Assembly (NCBI GenBank): GCA_014728115.1
Contig: WJME01000045.1
Location: 56,775 to 120,774 of the forward strand
Direction: 5' to 3'
Length of the DNA stretch: 64,000 nucleotides
Origin: Candidatus Zhuqueibacterota bacterium
Lineage (GTDB): Bacteria > Zhuqueibacterota > Zhuqueibacteria > Residuimicrobiales > Oceaniaggregativiventaceae
The notes under the pieces were generated by a model. The model did not search any database and was not told the DNA's origin. It saw only the letters and a list, made by a program, of their open reading frames with translations. Of the stretch, positions 1-11,864 are shown in pieces. Made by a program: the position numbers and the translations under genes. The first letter of the stretch is position 1. Every line of letters starts with the position of its first letter.

Positions 1-2859
1 GTAAACTCGAAAGGTACCATACTCTGTGACCCCTCGCAGGTGACGGACGATCTCGAGCAGGAGATCTTTTTTCCGCTCTTTCTTACGGTTCAGTTCGGCT
101 TCCGGAAGGGTAAACTGAATATCATGAAATTGTTCCAGCTTTACCTGTGCCAGTGCAAATTCAGATTCTGCTGCAAAATAATCGTTTCGCTCAATATCTT
201 TCTGATCAAATTCTTCACTCTTTAACAGTGCTTTTTGGTATTCAATAATGGCATTATAGGGTTCATCTTGTTTTTTGTAATAATTGCCGCGACGAAAGTG
301 GGCTTCGATCACATAAGGACTTGCCGGATAACGCTGTGTAAACTCTAGAAAAAATTCATGCGCCGATTCTAATTCGTTTAACTCTCGGTAAAACATTGCA
401 ATCTCAAACGCCAGATCATCAGCAGCCTCATCCTGGGGAAACCGCTGCAAAAACAGTTTATTTACCCGGATACCACCTTCCCAATCTTCAGCCTGTGCAA
501 AGTAGAGGCTAGAGTTATAGAGTGCATCCCGGGCTCTGGATGTATCGGGATGGATCGTCGCCAGGCGTTCATAGACAAGGGCAGCATTGCGATAATCTCC
601 GACTTCAGCATAGTCAAAGGCGAGATTATTCTGCGCATCATAAACATAACCCGAATTCGGATGACTGGCCAAAAGAAAGGTATACGTTTCAATCGCACGA
701 TTATATTCCTGGGCTTTATCGTACTCTAGACCGGCATTAAAAAGCGCTAGATCGGCAAAATCGCTTCTGGGCGCTTCTTTGACCATTCGACGATATTCAT
801 TACCGGCTTTGAGATGCATTTGAGCCTCGGCAAGGACCTCAGCGCTGAGAAAAATAGACTCAGCCAATCGTCTGCGGGCGCGGGAGCGAATCTCTTCGTT
901 GGCATTGCTTTCAATGATTTTTCTTGAAATAATCTCCGAAGAGCGGAAATCACCGCGGCCAAAATAACTTTCCATGATCGCATATCGTGCCTGAGCGACC
1001 TGATCGGAACCCGGAAAGTGCATCAGCAGTGTTTTAAAATACTTTAAGGCATTGCGAAATTGATTATGTCGGTAATATACAGCGCCGGCATTGGCCAAAA
1101 ACAAAGGCGTCTCTATATCATGTGGAAAGAGCTTGATAAAATTATCATATGCAGTGGCCAACCGCGATTCAGATTCGCTCAAAGGGGTCGGCTGTAATTT
1201 CATTCGCTCCCGAAAGTTAAATCCTTCTGTCCCCTCCAGCTCTGCTTCCTTGCGCAACTCGGCAATACTCACAGGCTCTTCTTTTGCAGCCTGTTCTTCA
1301 GCTGCAGCAATGGCGTTCATTGCGGCATCCCGTGCCAGAGCGACCGCATTTTTGGCTGCAAAACGTTGATATTGTGAATCCCAGTAAAGATTGCTGATTT
1401 TGAGATACTCGTCATAAGCCCGTTCTTGTTGATCCAATTTTGTGTCCAGTGTCAGGGCCATGTTCCAGTGAATCAGAGGAGTACTGGAATCCGATGGAAA
1501 GGAGCGTAAATATTTCTCGCTTTCCACGACTGCTTGATAATAGATGTCCTGACGATCCTCTTCCTGTGCGGAATTGAGCAACCATGAAATATTATCCCGG
1601 AGAGCAGTTTCGGTCAGAATATAGGCTGTTTCTCTGACTTGCTCATCCTTATTTTTTTCCCACCATTCGGTTCCCTGATGATACCGGGTATACAACAGAT
1701 CGCGAGCAAGGAACGCCAGGGCATCTTCTTCCTGTCGTCTTAGACACAGCACGATATTGTTTTGCACTTGCGGAGCAACACCCACATCCGGATACTCTTC
1801 GAGTAAAAGCTCATACGCCCGGATGGCCAGGGCATAATCCTCTTTCTCTCGCATATAAGCATCGCCCATTCGCTCGAGAATATCGACACCATATGGTCTT
1901 CCTCCGATTTCTCGGAGATAATTGATCGCCGCGTCTGGCCCGCCTTTTTCCAAAAATGAAAGTCCGATATATTCAACGGCCTCTTCTACGAGCGAAGGAT
2001 TGGTATATTTTCGCTCCGGATCGAACTGCCTTGTATTATAGACGTCGTCTGCAAGTAAGGTAAAATAGGAAATAGCCCGATCATATTGAGAGAGACGATA
2101 ATAGCTCCATCCCAGTCGGTACAGGGCTTCATCATAGCGCGGACTGGTTTCGAACTCTAATATCTGTTTATAATATTCGATCGCGACCTCGACCTGATTG
2201 TTGGGCGGATTGAAATAATATTCTCCAATGCGCATCAACAGATCCGGTTTGAGCTCGGTATTGGGAAATTCGGCTAATGTTTTTTGATAAAAGGTAAACG
2301 CGCTATCAAGGTGACCGCTTTCTTCCAGGAGAAAACCGATATTGTAAAAGGCATCATCGACATAAGTACTTTTGGGGTACTCTTCAATGATCAAAGCATA
2401 CATGTGTAAAGAACTCGACAGATCCTTTGAAGGCTCGACGGGGGGTTGATCAATCTGATCTCGTTCATACAACGCATACAATCGATCGAACTCGCTCATG
2501 TCTTCCTGAAAATCCGCCTGTGTTTTTTCATAATACAGCTCGGCAAGTCTCATCATCACCCGGTCAGCGGTTTCGCTATTCGGATTATGAGCGAGAAACA
2601 GCTCTGCATCACGAATTCCTTGTTCAAGAAGATCGGCCCGCTCAACTTCGAGCCGGGTGATCTCGCGGGTGTAATGCGTCCGAAACCGTTCCAGCTCATC
2701 AAGAGAAAACTGTTTGAATCCACTATCCGCGACGGTTTCACTCAGATCAGATGCGACATTTTGCCCCATCGCTGATGAAGCAAGGAACAGACATATAATC
2801 ACGATCAATAGACCGGATTTCGGAAAATGTGCAACAAATGATCTGATTCGTTTTGCCAT
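1..2859 (-). CDS. Large exported TPR-repeat protein (3' end outside window)
   Basis: The reading frame is open for 953 codons from an ATG at 2859 and runs off the left edge, so the C-terminus is missing. The N-terminus has basic residues followed by a hydrophobic segment ending in SSAMGQ, a probable signal peptide. The rest is a long series of degenerate tetratricopeptide units, visible as A/Y/F-rich helix pairs and recurring phrases such as ALYRLGWSYY and ALYNSSLYFAQ. AGGA lies about 9 bases upstream of the start. TPR solenoids are protein-protein scaffolds, so a periplasmic scaffold role is likely but the partner is unknown. It lies 48 bp downstream of another giant TPR/coiled-coil gene on the same strand and is probably co-transcribed with it. 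The family resembles YbgF/BamD-type outer-membrane-lipoprotein-like TPR proteins only in general fold. Confidence 0.85.
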   Translation of the reverse strand, partial: MAKRIRSFVAHFPKSGLLIVIICLFLASSAMGQNVASDLSETVADSGFKQFSLDELERFRTHYTREITRLEVERADLLEQGIRDAELFLAHNPNSETADRVMMRLAELYYEKTQADFQEDMSEFDRLYALYERDQIDQPPVEPSKDLSSSLHMYALIIEEYPKSTYVDDAFYNIGFLLEESGHLDSAFTFYQKTLAEFPNTELKPDLLMRIGEYYFNPPNNQVEVAIEYYKQILEFETSPRYDEALYRLGWSYYRLSQYDRAISYFTLLADDVYNTRQFDPERKYTNPSLVEEAVEYIGLSFLEKGGPDAAINYLREIGGRPYGVDILERMGDAYMREKEDYALAIRAYELLLEEYPDVGVAPQVQNNIVLCLRRQEEDALAFLARDLLYTRYHQGTEWWEKNKDEQVRETAYILTETALRDNISWLLNSAQEEDRQDIYYQAVVESEKYLRSFPSDSSTPLIHWNMALTLDTKLDQQERAYDEYLKISNLYWDSQYQRFAAKNAVALARDAAMNAIAAAEEQAAKEEPVSIAELRKEAELEGTEGFNFRERMKLQPTPLSESESRLATAYDNFIKLFPHDIETPLFLANAGAVYYRHNQFRNALKYFKTLLMHFPGSDQVAQARYAIMESYFGRGDFRSSEIISRKIIESNANEEIRSRARRRLAESIFLSAEVLAEAQMHLKAGNEYRRMVKEAPRSDFADLALFNAGLEYDKAQEYNRAIETYTFLLASHPNSGYVYDAQNNLAFDYAEVGDYRNAALVYERLATIHPDTSRARDALYNSSLYFAQAEDWEGGIRVNKLFLQRFPQDEAADDLAFEIAMFYRELNELESAHEFFLEFTQRYPASPYVIEAHFRRGNYYKKQDEPYNAIIEYQKALLKSEEFDQKDIERNDYFAAESEFALAQVKLEQFHDIQFTLPEAELNRKKERKKDLLLEIVRHLRGVTEYGTFRVY

Positions 2860-2907
2860 GAAAAAATTCCTAAAAACAAGAGATGAAGAGATAATTAACG
2901 GCATGAA

Positions 2908-5751
2908 CTATTGTTGCAAGAGTTGCCGAAGCCGAGACTCCCAATCTTCTTCTTCGGTAACACGTGTATCAAAGTAATGCTTTTCAAAGTAGGTTTGCCG
3001 TTCCATCTGTTCGAGTTGTATCTTTCTGTCCATCAGACGTTGTTGTAAAGCCCTTATTTGATCTTCGAATTGATCCAAACGGGATTCCAATTCATTTCGT
3101 CTGTCCTGCAATACATTTTCAATGACCCGAAGATGCGTTGCATAGGTATCGATCGTTTCCAGACGTTCTTTGCGTGCAGCAAAGATCATTTCACTCAACT
3201 TTACGCCAGAGAAATCGTTCCAATAGGCCAACTGAGAACTTGGTACGTCGGGTAAAGACTCTTTGAGCACTTTGTGAAACTTGCTCATGCGCTCATTGAG
3301 TTGATCCAGATCTTTTTGCAACAGTTCGAGATTCATGCGCGTATGCATATTCAATTCTTGATTGTCTTGAAACTGTTGCAAAGCATCCAAAGTATTTTCG
3401 ATACGTCGTTTTTCCAGATCGAGGTCCCGGTACACCGTGGAGAATTGATCTCTGCGAAAATCCATACTGGCTTCTTTTGCGGCCAGGGGATAATCGACAA
3501 GATAGGCCGTATTTACGATATCCCGATCAGACTGAAAAGTGTCCAAGACTTTAAGCAGACGGTCTTTTTGCTTGAGAGCATTCTCGACAACCTCTTCCCT
3601 GTTCTGTTCCATACCCCATTGCACGACCTGATCTAACTGCTGAATATGATTTAAAATATCGATTCGCTCATCGTAATAATCTTGTATGAGTTGAGTACCG
3701 GTATCGCTTTTTTCTCTTACCTGCGCCATAAAATCGCGCAATTCATCACGCGCCATATTGATTTCGAGATAGAGTTCCTCGCGTTTGAATTCTATGGCAG
3801 TCCGCTCCATTTCTTCCAGCTCGTCGATGGCCTCGGTGCTTAAAGCGCGTTCTCGATCGAATTCACTCTGCATCGCCATGGCTTCATGAGCCCGCACCAC
3901 ATAACGATAGGCATTCATTGCCTGATCGGGTTGCTCGGTTAACTGTTGGCAATGGGCGGACAAAACCAGTGCTTCATACGTAAAATTGGAGGCAAGATAA
4001 TTTCTTAGCAAATCATGACTGGAGGCAATCGCCCGATTGTAACGGCCGGTTTGTAAATAGCTCCAGGCCTGGGCAATCAAGGCCTCATCGAATCCCTGAA
4101 AGCCCTGGGACACACGAGAAAAAACATCCTGGGCCTTGTAGTAATTGCCCTGCTCATAATGCACCATTCCAAGTCGAATCAGAGCAGTATTTCGAATATA
4201 GGCGGTATTCAGACCCGTCCAGGGATAACTGTTTTTATCTGCCAGGAATGTCAGAACAGGAAGAGCCTTTTCATAATCCCTCATATTGATCAAGGTGATC
4301 GCCAGCAACAACTGCGAGGGCAGATAAAAATCGCTGTCACTATCGATTTGCTCAAGCACGGCCTGGCAATTTGAAAATTGTCGATTGTCAAAATATTTAT
4401 TTGCGGCTAAAAAGTGAGCATAGTAAACAAGAGTAGGATCTGCCTGAGCAGCGAGATTCAAAAATCGCTGATAATATTGAAAAAATTGCTGGGAGCCCAT
4501 AAAATCATTGGCATACTGCATCAGCCTTACCAGCGCTTCTGCATGGTATTGATCCACAGGCTCGATCTCCAGGACCTTTTCATATTCATTTTTGGCATCA
4601 TCATAAGCCATGCGATGATAATTACATTCGCCTATATAAAAGTGGATAGCCGTAGCGCCTTTTATATCATTCCCATAGATTTCCAGCACTTCAATCAATT
4701 GATATTCAGAGGCCATATAATACTCGTCTGCATAATTGAGCAGAGCCTGAGTGATTTGCTGGGTTTTCATTCTTTCCCGGGCGTCTTGATCTCCATTGAT
4801 CAAAAGTTCATTACGTATGACCTGATACTCTGTCAATTTTGTCGTGACGTCGATCAATCTCTCGGCCTGCCAGGATTCAATGAACTCAGGTACAGACGGG
4901 TAAGCTTGACGCTCAAAACCGGCGGCGATCATCATATCGTACATATCCTCGTCCAGTTCACGTACAAGCCGTGTCTTTATATCTCTGAGGCTTTCGCGTG
5001 CTTCCTCTTCTTCAGTGACTCCGGCAGTCTCTTCCAGCCCCTCGGCGACCTCGTGGACATTTTTCGCTTCTATCTGGTAGCGAAGAAAATCTTCTTCGCT
5101 CAAGGGACCCATGCCCTTCCATTGACTAAAGGTTTTATAGAGTTGATTTTGTTGTTCAGAAATTTCGTTCAGAGCTTTTTCGTCATTGTTGGCCCGGGCA
5201 AGAACCTTCAACCGTTCCAGAGTGTCAAAAATCCCCAGGAGGGTATCCATCTCTGTCGTATATTCATCGATCATCCCCCCGACGCGTTCGGCAGTATAAA
5301 TTCCTTTGGTATATAAATCGCGATCTTGAATGAGCCCTGCAACGTTATCTTTTGCAATGGCAATCGACTGCAAAGCCTCGAGATCATCTCCATATTCCGC
5401 AATGGCCTGCAGTTGGGATAATTTATCATATATAGTCATCAATTCTACCATTTCCTGACCGTACTCCCGGATCAAGGAATCCTGAAGACTATAGACGAGG
5501 TCGAACGCAGGAAGGCCATCTTTTCCGCGAAGAGAAATTTCCTGACGCACCAGTTGCACCAGTTGCAGCAATTGCAGCTCTCTGGCTACGAGTTCATTCA
5601 TTGTCTCCTGGGTTTGGAGATTCAGATAATACCGAACGCGTTCCTCAAAAGGAATAGAGTCAGGAAAAGGGGATTGGGTTTGCTGCTGAGCAAGTAAAAT
5701 CGTGCAAAGATATAAAAGAATGATAACTGAATCTCTATAGAGGCGGATCAT
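2908..5751 (-). CDS. Large exported TPR and coiled-coil protein
   Basis: A 947-residue protein. I start it at the ATG at 5751 (MIRLYRDS) rather than an in-frame TTG six codons upstream, because AGAGGA sits 6-7 bases before this ATG and a hydrophobic signal peptide ending near LLAQQQ follows at once. Residues of about 60-330 are helical and charge-rich. A TPR solenoid occupies roughly 340-640, with phrases such as AIHFYIGECNYH and LGMVHYEQGNYYKAQDVF. The C-terminal 280 residues are predicted coiled coil (heptad-like E/L/Q-rich sequence). The protein is probably periplasmic and structural. It precedes the partial TPR gene in the same orientation. No enzymatic motif was seen and no specific family could be named. 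Confidence 0.85.
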   Translation of the reverse strand: MIRLYRDSVIILLYLCTILLAQQQTQSPFPDSIPFEERVRYYLNLQTQETMNELVARELQLLQLVQLVRQEISLRGKDGLPAFDLVYSLQDSLIREYGQEMVELMTIYDKLSQLQAIAEYGDDLEALQSIAIAKDNVAGLIQDRDLYTKGIYTAERVGGMIDEYTTEMDTLLGIFDTLERLKVLARANNDEKALNEISEQQNQLYKTFSQWKGMGPLSEEDFLRYQIEAKNVHEVAEGLEETAGVTEEEEARESLRDIKTRLVRELDEDMYDMMIAAGFERQAYPSVPEFIESWQAERLIDVTTKLTEYQVIRNELLINGDQDARERMKTQQITQALLNYADEYYMASEYQLIEVLEIYGNDIKGATAIHFYIGECNYHRMAYDDAKNEYEKVLEIEPVDQYHAEALVRLMQYANDFMGSQQFFQYYQRFLNLAAQADPTLVYYAHFLAANKYFDNRQFSNCQAVLEQIDSDSDFYLPSQLLLAITLINMRDYEKALPVLTFLADKNSYPWTGLNTAYIRNTALIRLGMVHYEQGNYYKAQDVFSRVSQGFQGFDEALIAQAWSYLQTGRYNRAIASSHDLLRNYLASNFTYEALVLSAHCQQLTEQPDQAMNAYRYVVRAHEAMAMQSEFDRERALSTEAIDELEEMERTAIEFKREELYLEINMARDELRDFMAQVREKSDTGTQLIQDYYDERIDILNHIQQLDQVVQWGMEQNREEVVENALKQKDRLLKVLDTFQSDRDIVNTAYLVDYPLAAKEASMDFRRDQFSTVYRDLDLEKRRIENTLDALQQFQDNQELNMHTRMNLELLQKDLDQLNERMSKFHKVLKESLPDVPSSQLAYWNDFSGVKLSEMIFAARKERLETIDTYATHLRVIENVLQDRRNELESRLDQFEDQIRALQQRLMDRKIQLEQMERQTYFEKHYFDTRVTEEEDWESRLRQLLQQ

Positions 5752-5780
5752 CGAGAATCCTCTTAACAATACAAATCAAA

Positions 5781-5805
5781 ACGGCACCCTTGTAAGCGGC
5801 GCCGT
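5781..5805 (-). other. Stem-loop at the likely 5' end of the TPR-gene transcript
   Basis: On the minus strand an 8-bp arm, ACGGCGCC, pairs with GGTGCCGT (one G-T pair) around a 9-base loop and is followed by TTTTGATTT. It lies 30 bases before the start of the TPR/coiled-coil gene and just downstream of a good promoter, so it would form the first bases of that mRNA. It could stabilise the 5' end, act as an attenuator, or be a back-up terminator for the atp operon. Confidence 0.45.
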
Positions 5806-5814
5806 ATTTTAAAA

Positions 5815-5843
5815 AACATATAAAGATTTTTTGCAAGTGTCAA
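5815..5843 (-). promoter_or_regulatory. Predicted sigma-70-type promoter for the two TPR genes
   Basis: On the minus strand a perfect TTGACA (-35, at 5843-5838) is followed after 17 bases by TATGTT (-10, at 5820-5815). An alternative -10, TATATG, has 15-base spacing. It lies between the atp operon terminator and the first TPR gene. Confidence 0.45.
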
Positions 5844-5960
5844 GTAAATATTTGTCAAATCTGCATGCGCAGGGGGTTATTTTCCCATTGTTTTTATAAG
5901 ACTTGCAAATTTTTATACATTGCAAAACCATTGAATTCATCTCATCCGGGTTGAAATGCT

Positions 5961-5986
5961 AAATCCGCATCTCATGGTGCGGATTT
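5961..5986 (-). terminator. Hairpin terminator of the atp operon
   Basis: A perfect 9-bp stem, AAATCCGCA with TGCGGATTT around an 8-base loop, begins 6 bases after the atpC stop codon. The T residues lie within the 3' arm rather than as a separate long tract, so its strength is uncertain, but the position fits the end of the operon. Confidence 0.55.
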
Positions 5987-5992
5987 GCATAA

Positions 5993-6394
5993 TCAGGCCA
6001 CATCTAATCGATTCATCGCTCTTGCAAGAGCCCTTTGAGCCCTGGGAATGTCGATATCCGGATCGTATTTATTCTTTAACCGTTCAATGGCCCGGTCGCG
6101 GGCTTTTTCAGCCCGGCTTTTATCGATATCCTGAGGCTTTTCCGCGCTATCCACCAACATTAACATGTTATCGTTGGCTATCGTGCAAAATCCATAGGCC
6201 GTCGCAAAAACTGACTTTTCTTTACCGTTTTCAATCGTAACCGAGCCTGGACGCAGCATGATCATAAACGGTTCATGATGTACCAAAACACCAAAATAGC
6301 CGTTTTGTCCGGGCGCCTTGACATGAGTCGCCTTACCATTAAAAATGACCCGTTCGGGTGTGACGATTTCCAGCGAAAAGGATTTGTCGTTCAT
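5993..6394 (-). CDS. atpC: F1 ATP synthase epsilon subunit
   Basis: A 133-residue epsilon subunit, part of the central rotor stalk that couples F1 to the c-ring and can inhibit ATP hydrolysis. The N-terminal beta-sandwich is recognisable from LEIVTPERVIFNG and the GYFGVLVHHEPF segment (usually G-x-x-GILPxHAP in the family). A C-terminal two-helix part follows, including RAEKARDRAIERL and RAQRALARAMNRL. It is the last gene of the atp operon, 27 bp after atpD and just before a hairpin terminator. Confidence 0.95.
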   Translation of the reverse strand: MNDKSFSLEIVTPERVIFNGKATHVKAPGQNGYFGVLVHHEPFMIMLRPGSVTIENGKEKSVFATAYGFCTIANDNMLMLVDSAEKPQDIDKSRAEKARDRAIERLKNKYDPDIDIPRAQRALARAMNRLDVA

Positions 6395-6421
6395 AACATA
6401 AAGTCTGGATTAAAAAAGGTT

Positions 6422-8754
<2,333 letters not shown>

Positions 8755-8758
8755 AGAA

Positions 8759-10270
8759 TTATTCTGCTACAAACAGTTTGATGAATTTGCCACATGCAGT
8801 GGTCAACGAGTCGGTCAGGTCTTCATCCAACTCTTTTTTCTCACGAATTTCTTTCAAAAGATCAGGATGATTCGCATCCATAAAGGCATGAAACTCTTTT
8901 TCTGCTCGGGTAATTTGATCGACAGGTATGGAATCCAAATACCCTTTGGTTCCTAAGAAAATTACTGCGATTTGCTTTTCAACGGGTAAAGGATGATACT
9001 GATCCTGCTTGAGGATTTCCACCAGCCGTTTACCCCGCTCCAGACGTCGTTGCGTAGCCTTGTCAAGGTCAGAGCCGAACTTTGCAAAGGCCTCGAGTTC
9101 ACGATACTGTGCCAAATCCATGCGCAAGCCGCCTGCGACCTTTTTCATGGCTTTGATCTGGGCGTTTCCGCCGACACGAGATACCGAGAGACCGGCGTTG
9201 ACAGCAGGTCGCACACCCCCAAAAAAGAGGTTAGGCTCGAGATAGATCTGACCATCGGTAATAGAAATGACATTTGTCGGGATATAAGCAGAAAAGTCAC
9301 CCGCCTGAGTCTCGATCAGGGGCAGGGCGGTCAAAGAGCCACCGCCCAAATCGTCATTCAGTTTGGCGGCTCGCTCCAGTAATCTTGAATGCAGATAAAA
9401 AACATCACCCGGATACGCTTCCCGGCCAGGAGGCCGCCGTAAGAGCAGAGAAACTTCTCTATATGCCCAGGCGTGTTTTGAAAGGTCATCATAAGCGATG
9501 ACCGCATGTTTACCATTATCACGAAAATATTCGCCCATGGCCGCACCGGCATACGGTGCAAGATACTGCAAGGGGGCCGGCGAGTCTGCGGTAGAGGCGA
9601 CAATGATACAATGGTCAAGCGCTCCATCGTCTTCGAAGGTTTTAACCACCTGAGCGACCGTGGATGCTTTTTGACCAATAGCCACATAGATACAGACAAC
9701 GTCAGTATCGCGTTGATTGATAAAAGTGTCCACCACAATAGCCGTTTTACCCAATTGCCGGTCACCAATGATCAACTCGCGTTGCCCCCGGCCAATGGGG
9801 ATCATGGAATCGATAGCCTTGATACCGGTCTGAAGAGGTTCTTTTACCGGCTGCCGCTGGACCACTCCGAGAGCCTTACGCTCTATAGGAAAAGTTTGTT
9901 CTGTTTTTATCGGGCCTTTGCCATCAATGGGCTGGCCGAGGGGATTGACCACTCTTCCGAGCAGTTCAGGTCCGACCGGGACCTCTGCCACACGTCCGGT
10001 ACGTTTAGCAATATCACCCTCTTTGATCAGGCGATCCTGACCAAACAGTACACATCCCACATTATCTTCTTCCAGGTTCAGGGCCATGCCAAAGACGTCA
10101 TTGGGAAACTCGATAAGCTCCATGGCCACAGCATTTTCAAGACCATAGACGCGGGCAATTCCATCACCGACCTGCAGAACTTCGCCGACCTGATCGACGC
10201 CGGTCTGCTTTTCGAATTGCTCGATCTGTTTTTTTAAGATCGAGGTAATTTCTTCCGGTCTTATTTCCAT
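8759..10270 (-). CDS. atpA: F1 ATP synthase alpha subunit with altered P-loop
   Basis: The non-catalytic nucleotide-binding alpha subunit, 503 residues. It shows the N-terminal helix [16 protein letters not shown] that contacts delta, the beta-barrel ([10 protein letters not shown]), the nucleotide-binding core, and the typical [17 protein letters not shown] segment. The Walker A motif reads GDRQLGKTA, where the family almost always has GDRQTGKTA; the codon is TTG, directly visible around 9757. Lysine and the following threonine of the loop are intact, so nucleotide binding is probably kept. It is preceded by a 91-bp gap after atpH and followed by atpG at 4 bp. Confidence 0.97.
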   Translation of the reverse strand: MEIRPEEITSILKKQIEQFEKQTGVDQVGEVLQVGDGIARVYGLENAVAMELIEFPNDVFGMALNLEEDNVGCVLFGQDRLIKEGDIAKRTGRVAEVPVGPELLGRVVNPLGQPIDGKGPIKTEQTFPIERKALGVVQRQPVKEPLQTGIKAIDSMIPIGRGQRELIIGDRQLGKTAIVVDTFINQRDTDVVCIYVAIGQKASTVAQVVKTFEDDGALDHCIIVASTADSPAPLQYLAPYAGAAMGEYFRDNGKHAVIAYDDLSKHAWAYREVSLLLRRPPGREAYPGDVFYLHSRLLERAAKLNDDLGGGSLTALPLIETQAGDFSAYIPTNVISITDGQIYLEPNLFFGGVRPAVNAGLSVSRVGGNAQIKAMKKVAGGLRMDLAQYRELEAFAKFGSDLDKATQRRLERGKRLVEILKQDQYHPLPVEKQIAVIFLGTKGYLDSIPVDQITRAEKEFHAFMDANHPDLLKEIREKKELDEDLTDSLTTACGKFIKLFVAE

Positions 10271-10361
10271 TTGGGTTACCTATTGCCTCAATAATATCAT
10301 GTTCAGTCTATTCAATATTCGCAACACCTTGTTGCACCCGGCTGAACGCTAAAAAAGCTGA

Positions 10362-10913
10362 TCAGACAGCACTCATTTTGCTTTGATACATCGAGCGGGT
10401 CAATGCCCTGATCTGAGAACGCAGACTTGCGTCCAGAACTCTGCCTTCAGCTCTAATGACCATTCCGCCTAACAAATCCGGATCGACAATTGTCTCCAAA
10501 AGCACTTGCGAACCGAATCGTTTTGACAGCATGGATTGAATTTCTTTTGACTTTTCTGCAGGCAGTGCAATTGCAGTCGTCAATTGTGCACGAATGCGGT
10601 TGTTTCTTTGATCAAAGATACGACCCATTTCGAACACAATATGAGAAAAAAGAGTCTGACGTCCTTTTTTCACCAACAGAACCATAAAATTATAAAAAAG
10701 CGGCGAAGAGTCTTTGAGCAATTGCTCAACAATTTTTAACTTTTTACGAGTTTCTATTTCAGGAGAACATAGAAAATTGCGAAACTGGTTATTCTGCTCA
10801 AACAACGAACCAAAAGAGTTAACCTCATCATAAACGGTCTTGACGGTTTGCTGTTCGTCAGCAAGCTCATAGAGTGCCTTGGCGTATCGTTTTGCTAACG
10901 GATGGGGTTTCAA
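10362..10913 (-). CDS. atpH: F1 ATP synthase delta subunit
   Basis: A 183-residue delta subunit, the cap of the peripheral stalk that joins alpha to the b dimer. The N-terminal helical domain begins with ARYAKALYELADEQ, and the C-terminal signature DPDLLGGMVIRAEGRVLDASLRSQI is clear. Its start overlaps the atpF stop by 4 bases (ATGA), so translation is likely coupled. It lies between atpF and atpA. Confidence 0.95.
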   Translation of the reverse strand: MKPHPLAKRYAKALYELADEQQTVKTVYDEVNSFGSLFEQNNQFRNFLCSPEIETRKKLKIVEQLLKDSSPLFYNFMVLLVKKGRQTLFSHIVFEMGRIFDQRNNRIRAQLTTAIALPAEKSKEIQSMLSKRFGSQVLLETIVDPDLLGGMVIRAEGRVLDASLRSQIRALTRSMYQSKMSAV

Positions 10914-11404
10914 TTCAAGTCACCTATATTCTTGATCGATTGTTCAATAAGCGCTTTATGCTCTTTTTCGTCCAGAGATTTGCCGATCAGTTTGGTCGTG
11001 GCCGTCATGGACAATTCCACAGCCAGATCCCGAATTTCTTCAATGGCTTTGTCACGGCTCAGTTCGATTTCACGTTTGGCTTTGTTCAGGAGCTGATCCG
11101 CTTCTTGTTTGGCTTTCTGAATAATTTCTTCCTTGGTCGAATCCGCAGCGTTACGACTAGTGTTGAGAATCTCTTGTGCTTCTTTTTTGGCCGCTTTGAT
11201 GATTTTGTTTTGTTCTGCCATAGTCTTTTCAGCCTCGGCCCGGGCAATTTCCGCCTGTTCCAGAGATTCACTGATCTTTTTCTCACGCTCGTCCAGCATC
11301 TCCAGTATCGGGCGCCAGGCCAGTTTTCCGAGGATAATAAGTAATATGGCAAAGGTGACGGCAGTCCAAAAGATTGTGCCGCCTTGAGGTGTCAAGAGTT
11401 CCAT
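10910..11404 (-). CDS. atpF: Fo ATP synthase b subunit
   Basis: The peripheral stalk b subunit, 164 residues. One N-terminal transmembrane helix (about residues 10-30, FWTAVTFAILLIILGKLAW with RPI following) leads into a long charged helix, roughly 35-130, which forms the b dimer. Only one b gene is present, as expected for a homodimeric b stalk. It overlaps atpH by 4 bases. Its upstream side is unusual: 460 bp of sequence without a recognisable gene separate it from atpE. Confidence 0.95.
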   Translation of the reverse strand: MELLTPQGGTIFWTAVTFAILLIILGKLAWRPILEMLDEREKKISESLEQAEIARAEAEKTMAEQNKIIKAAKKEAQEILNTSRNAADSTKEEIIQKAKQEADQLLNKAKREIELSRDKAIEEIRDLAVELSMTATTKLIGKSLDEKEHKALIEQSIKNIGDLN

Positions 11405-11864
11405 ATTTTATCGCTCTTTTTTTCGAGTTTCAATTAAAAGTTATAATGCAATGTAAAAAACAGAAAATATGCTTAATTTACAAAAGCGACAGTCATTGGT
11501 ATCCATGCAATTAACAATATGATATTAAGATCATTTCTATTTTTTAAAACTCTGAAAAAACAACACTGTTCTACAGGGAGAGTGGGGATACGCGCATCGC
11601 TCTCTGACCATTTACATATTCTTTGGCGACATTTTATCATCCAAGCTGTTCATGCTGGCAGCAACATTTACCCCTGTTCGCAATTGGGTCGATGCATGGG
11701 TCATGAAAGCACTGGTTATTTGGGCCCTGCCAACCTTCCAACTAGATGTGAGCGGGCAAGTGCGATTCAGGCATCAAAATCGGGTGATCAGAACCCAAAA
11801 ATCGAATAATGATCAGGGTCATCTGGAGAGCCAGTGGAATTTTACACCTTGTAAACTCGAAATT
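11405..11864 (-). other. 460-bp spacer inside the atp operon
   Basis: No recognisable gene lies here, although Fo genes are normally a few tens of bases apart. Several short open frames exist on both strands. One on the plus strand, around 11600-11760, reads as a hydrophobic stretch (KALVIWALPTF), but it has no ribosome site and no family resemblance. Near atpF the minus strand contains an AT-rich segment with TATAAC about 45 bases before the start, which may be a weak internal promoter. A degraded gene, an mRNA processing region or a small RNA remain possible. Confidence 0.5.

Noticed and set aside
1..18. A match between the window's first bases and 11850-11860 (GTAAACTCGAAA)
   Set aside because: The shared stretch is only about a dozen bases and is most likely chance, so it was not called a repeat.
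4414..5316. A 300-codon open frame on the plus strand opposite the TPR/coiled-coil gene
   Set aside because: It is antisense to a strongly supported gene, has no ribosome site or family features, and its composition is that of a reverse-frame shadow.
9506..10237. A 243-codon plus-strand frame opposite atpA
   Set aside because: It is entirely antisense to a conserved subunit gene and has no independent coding evidence.
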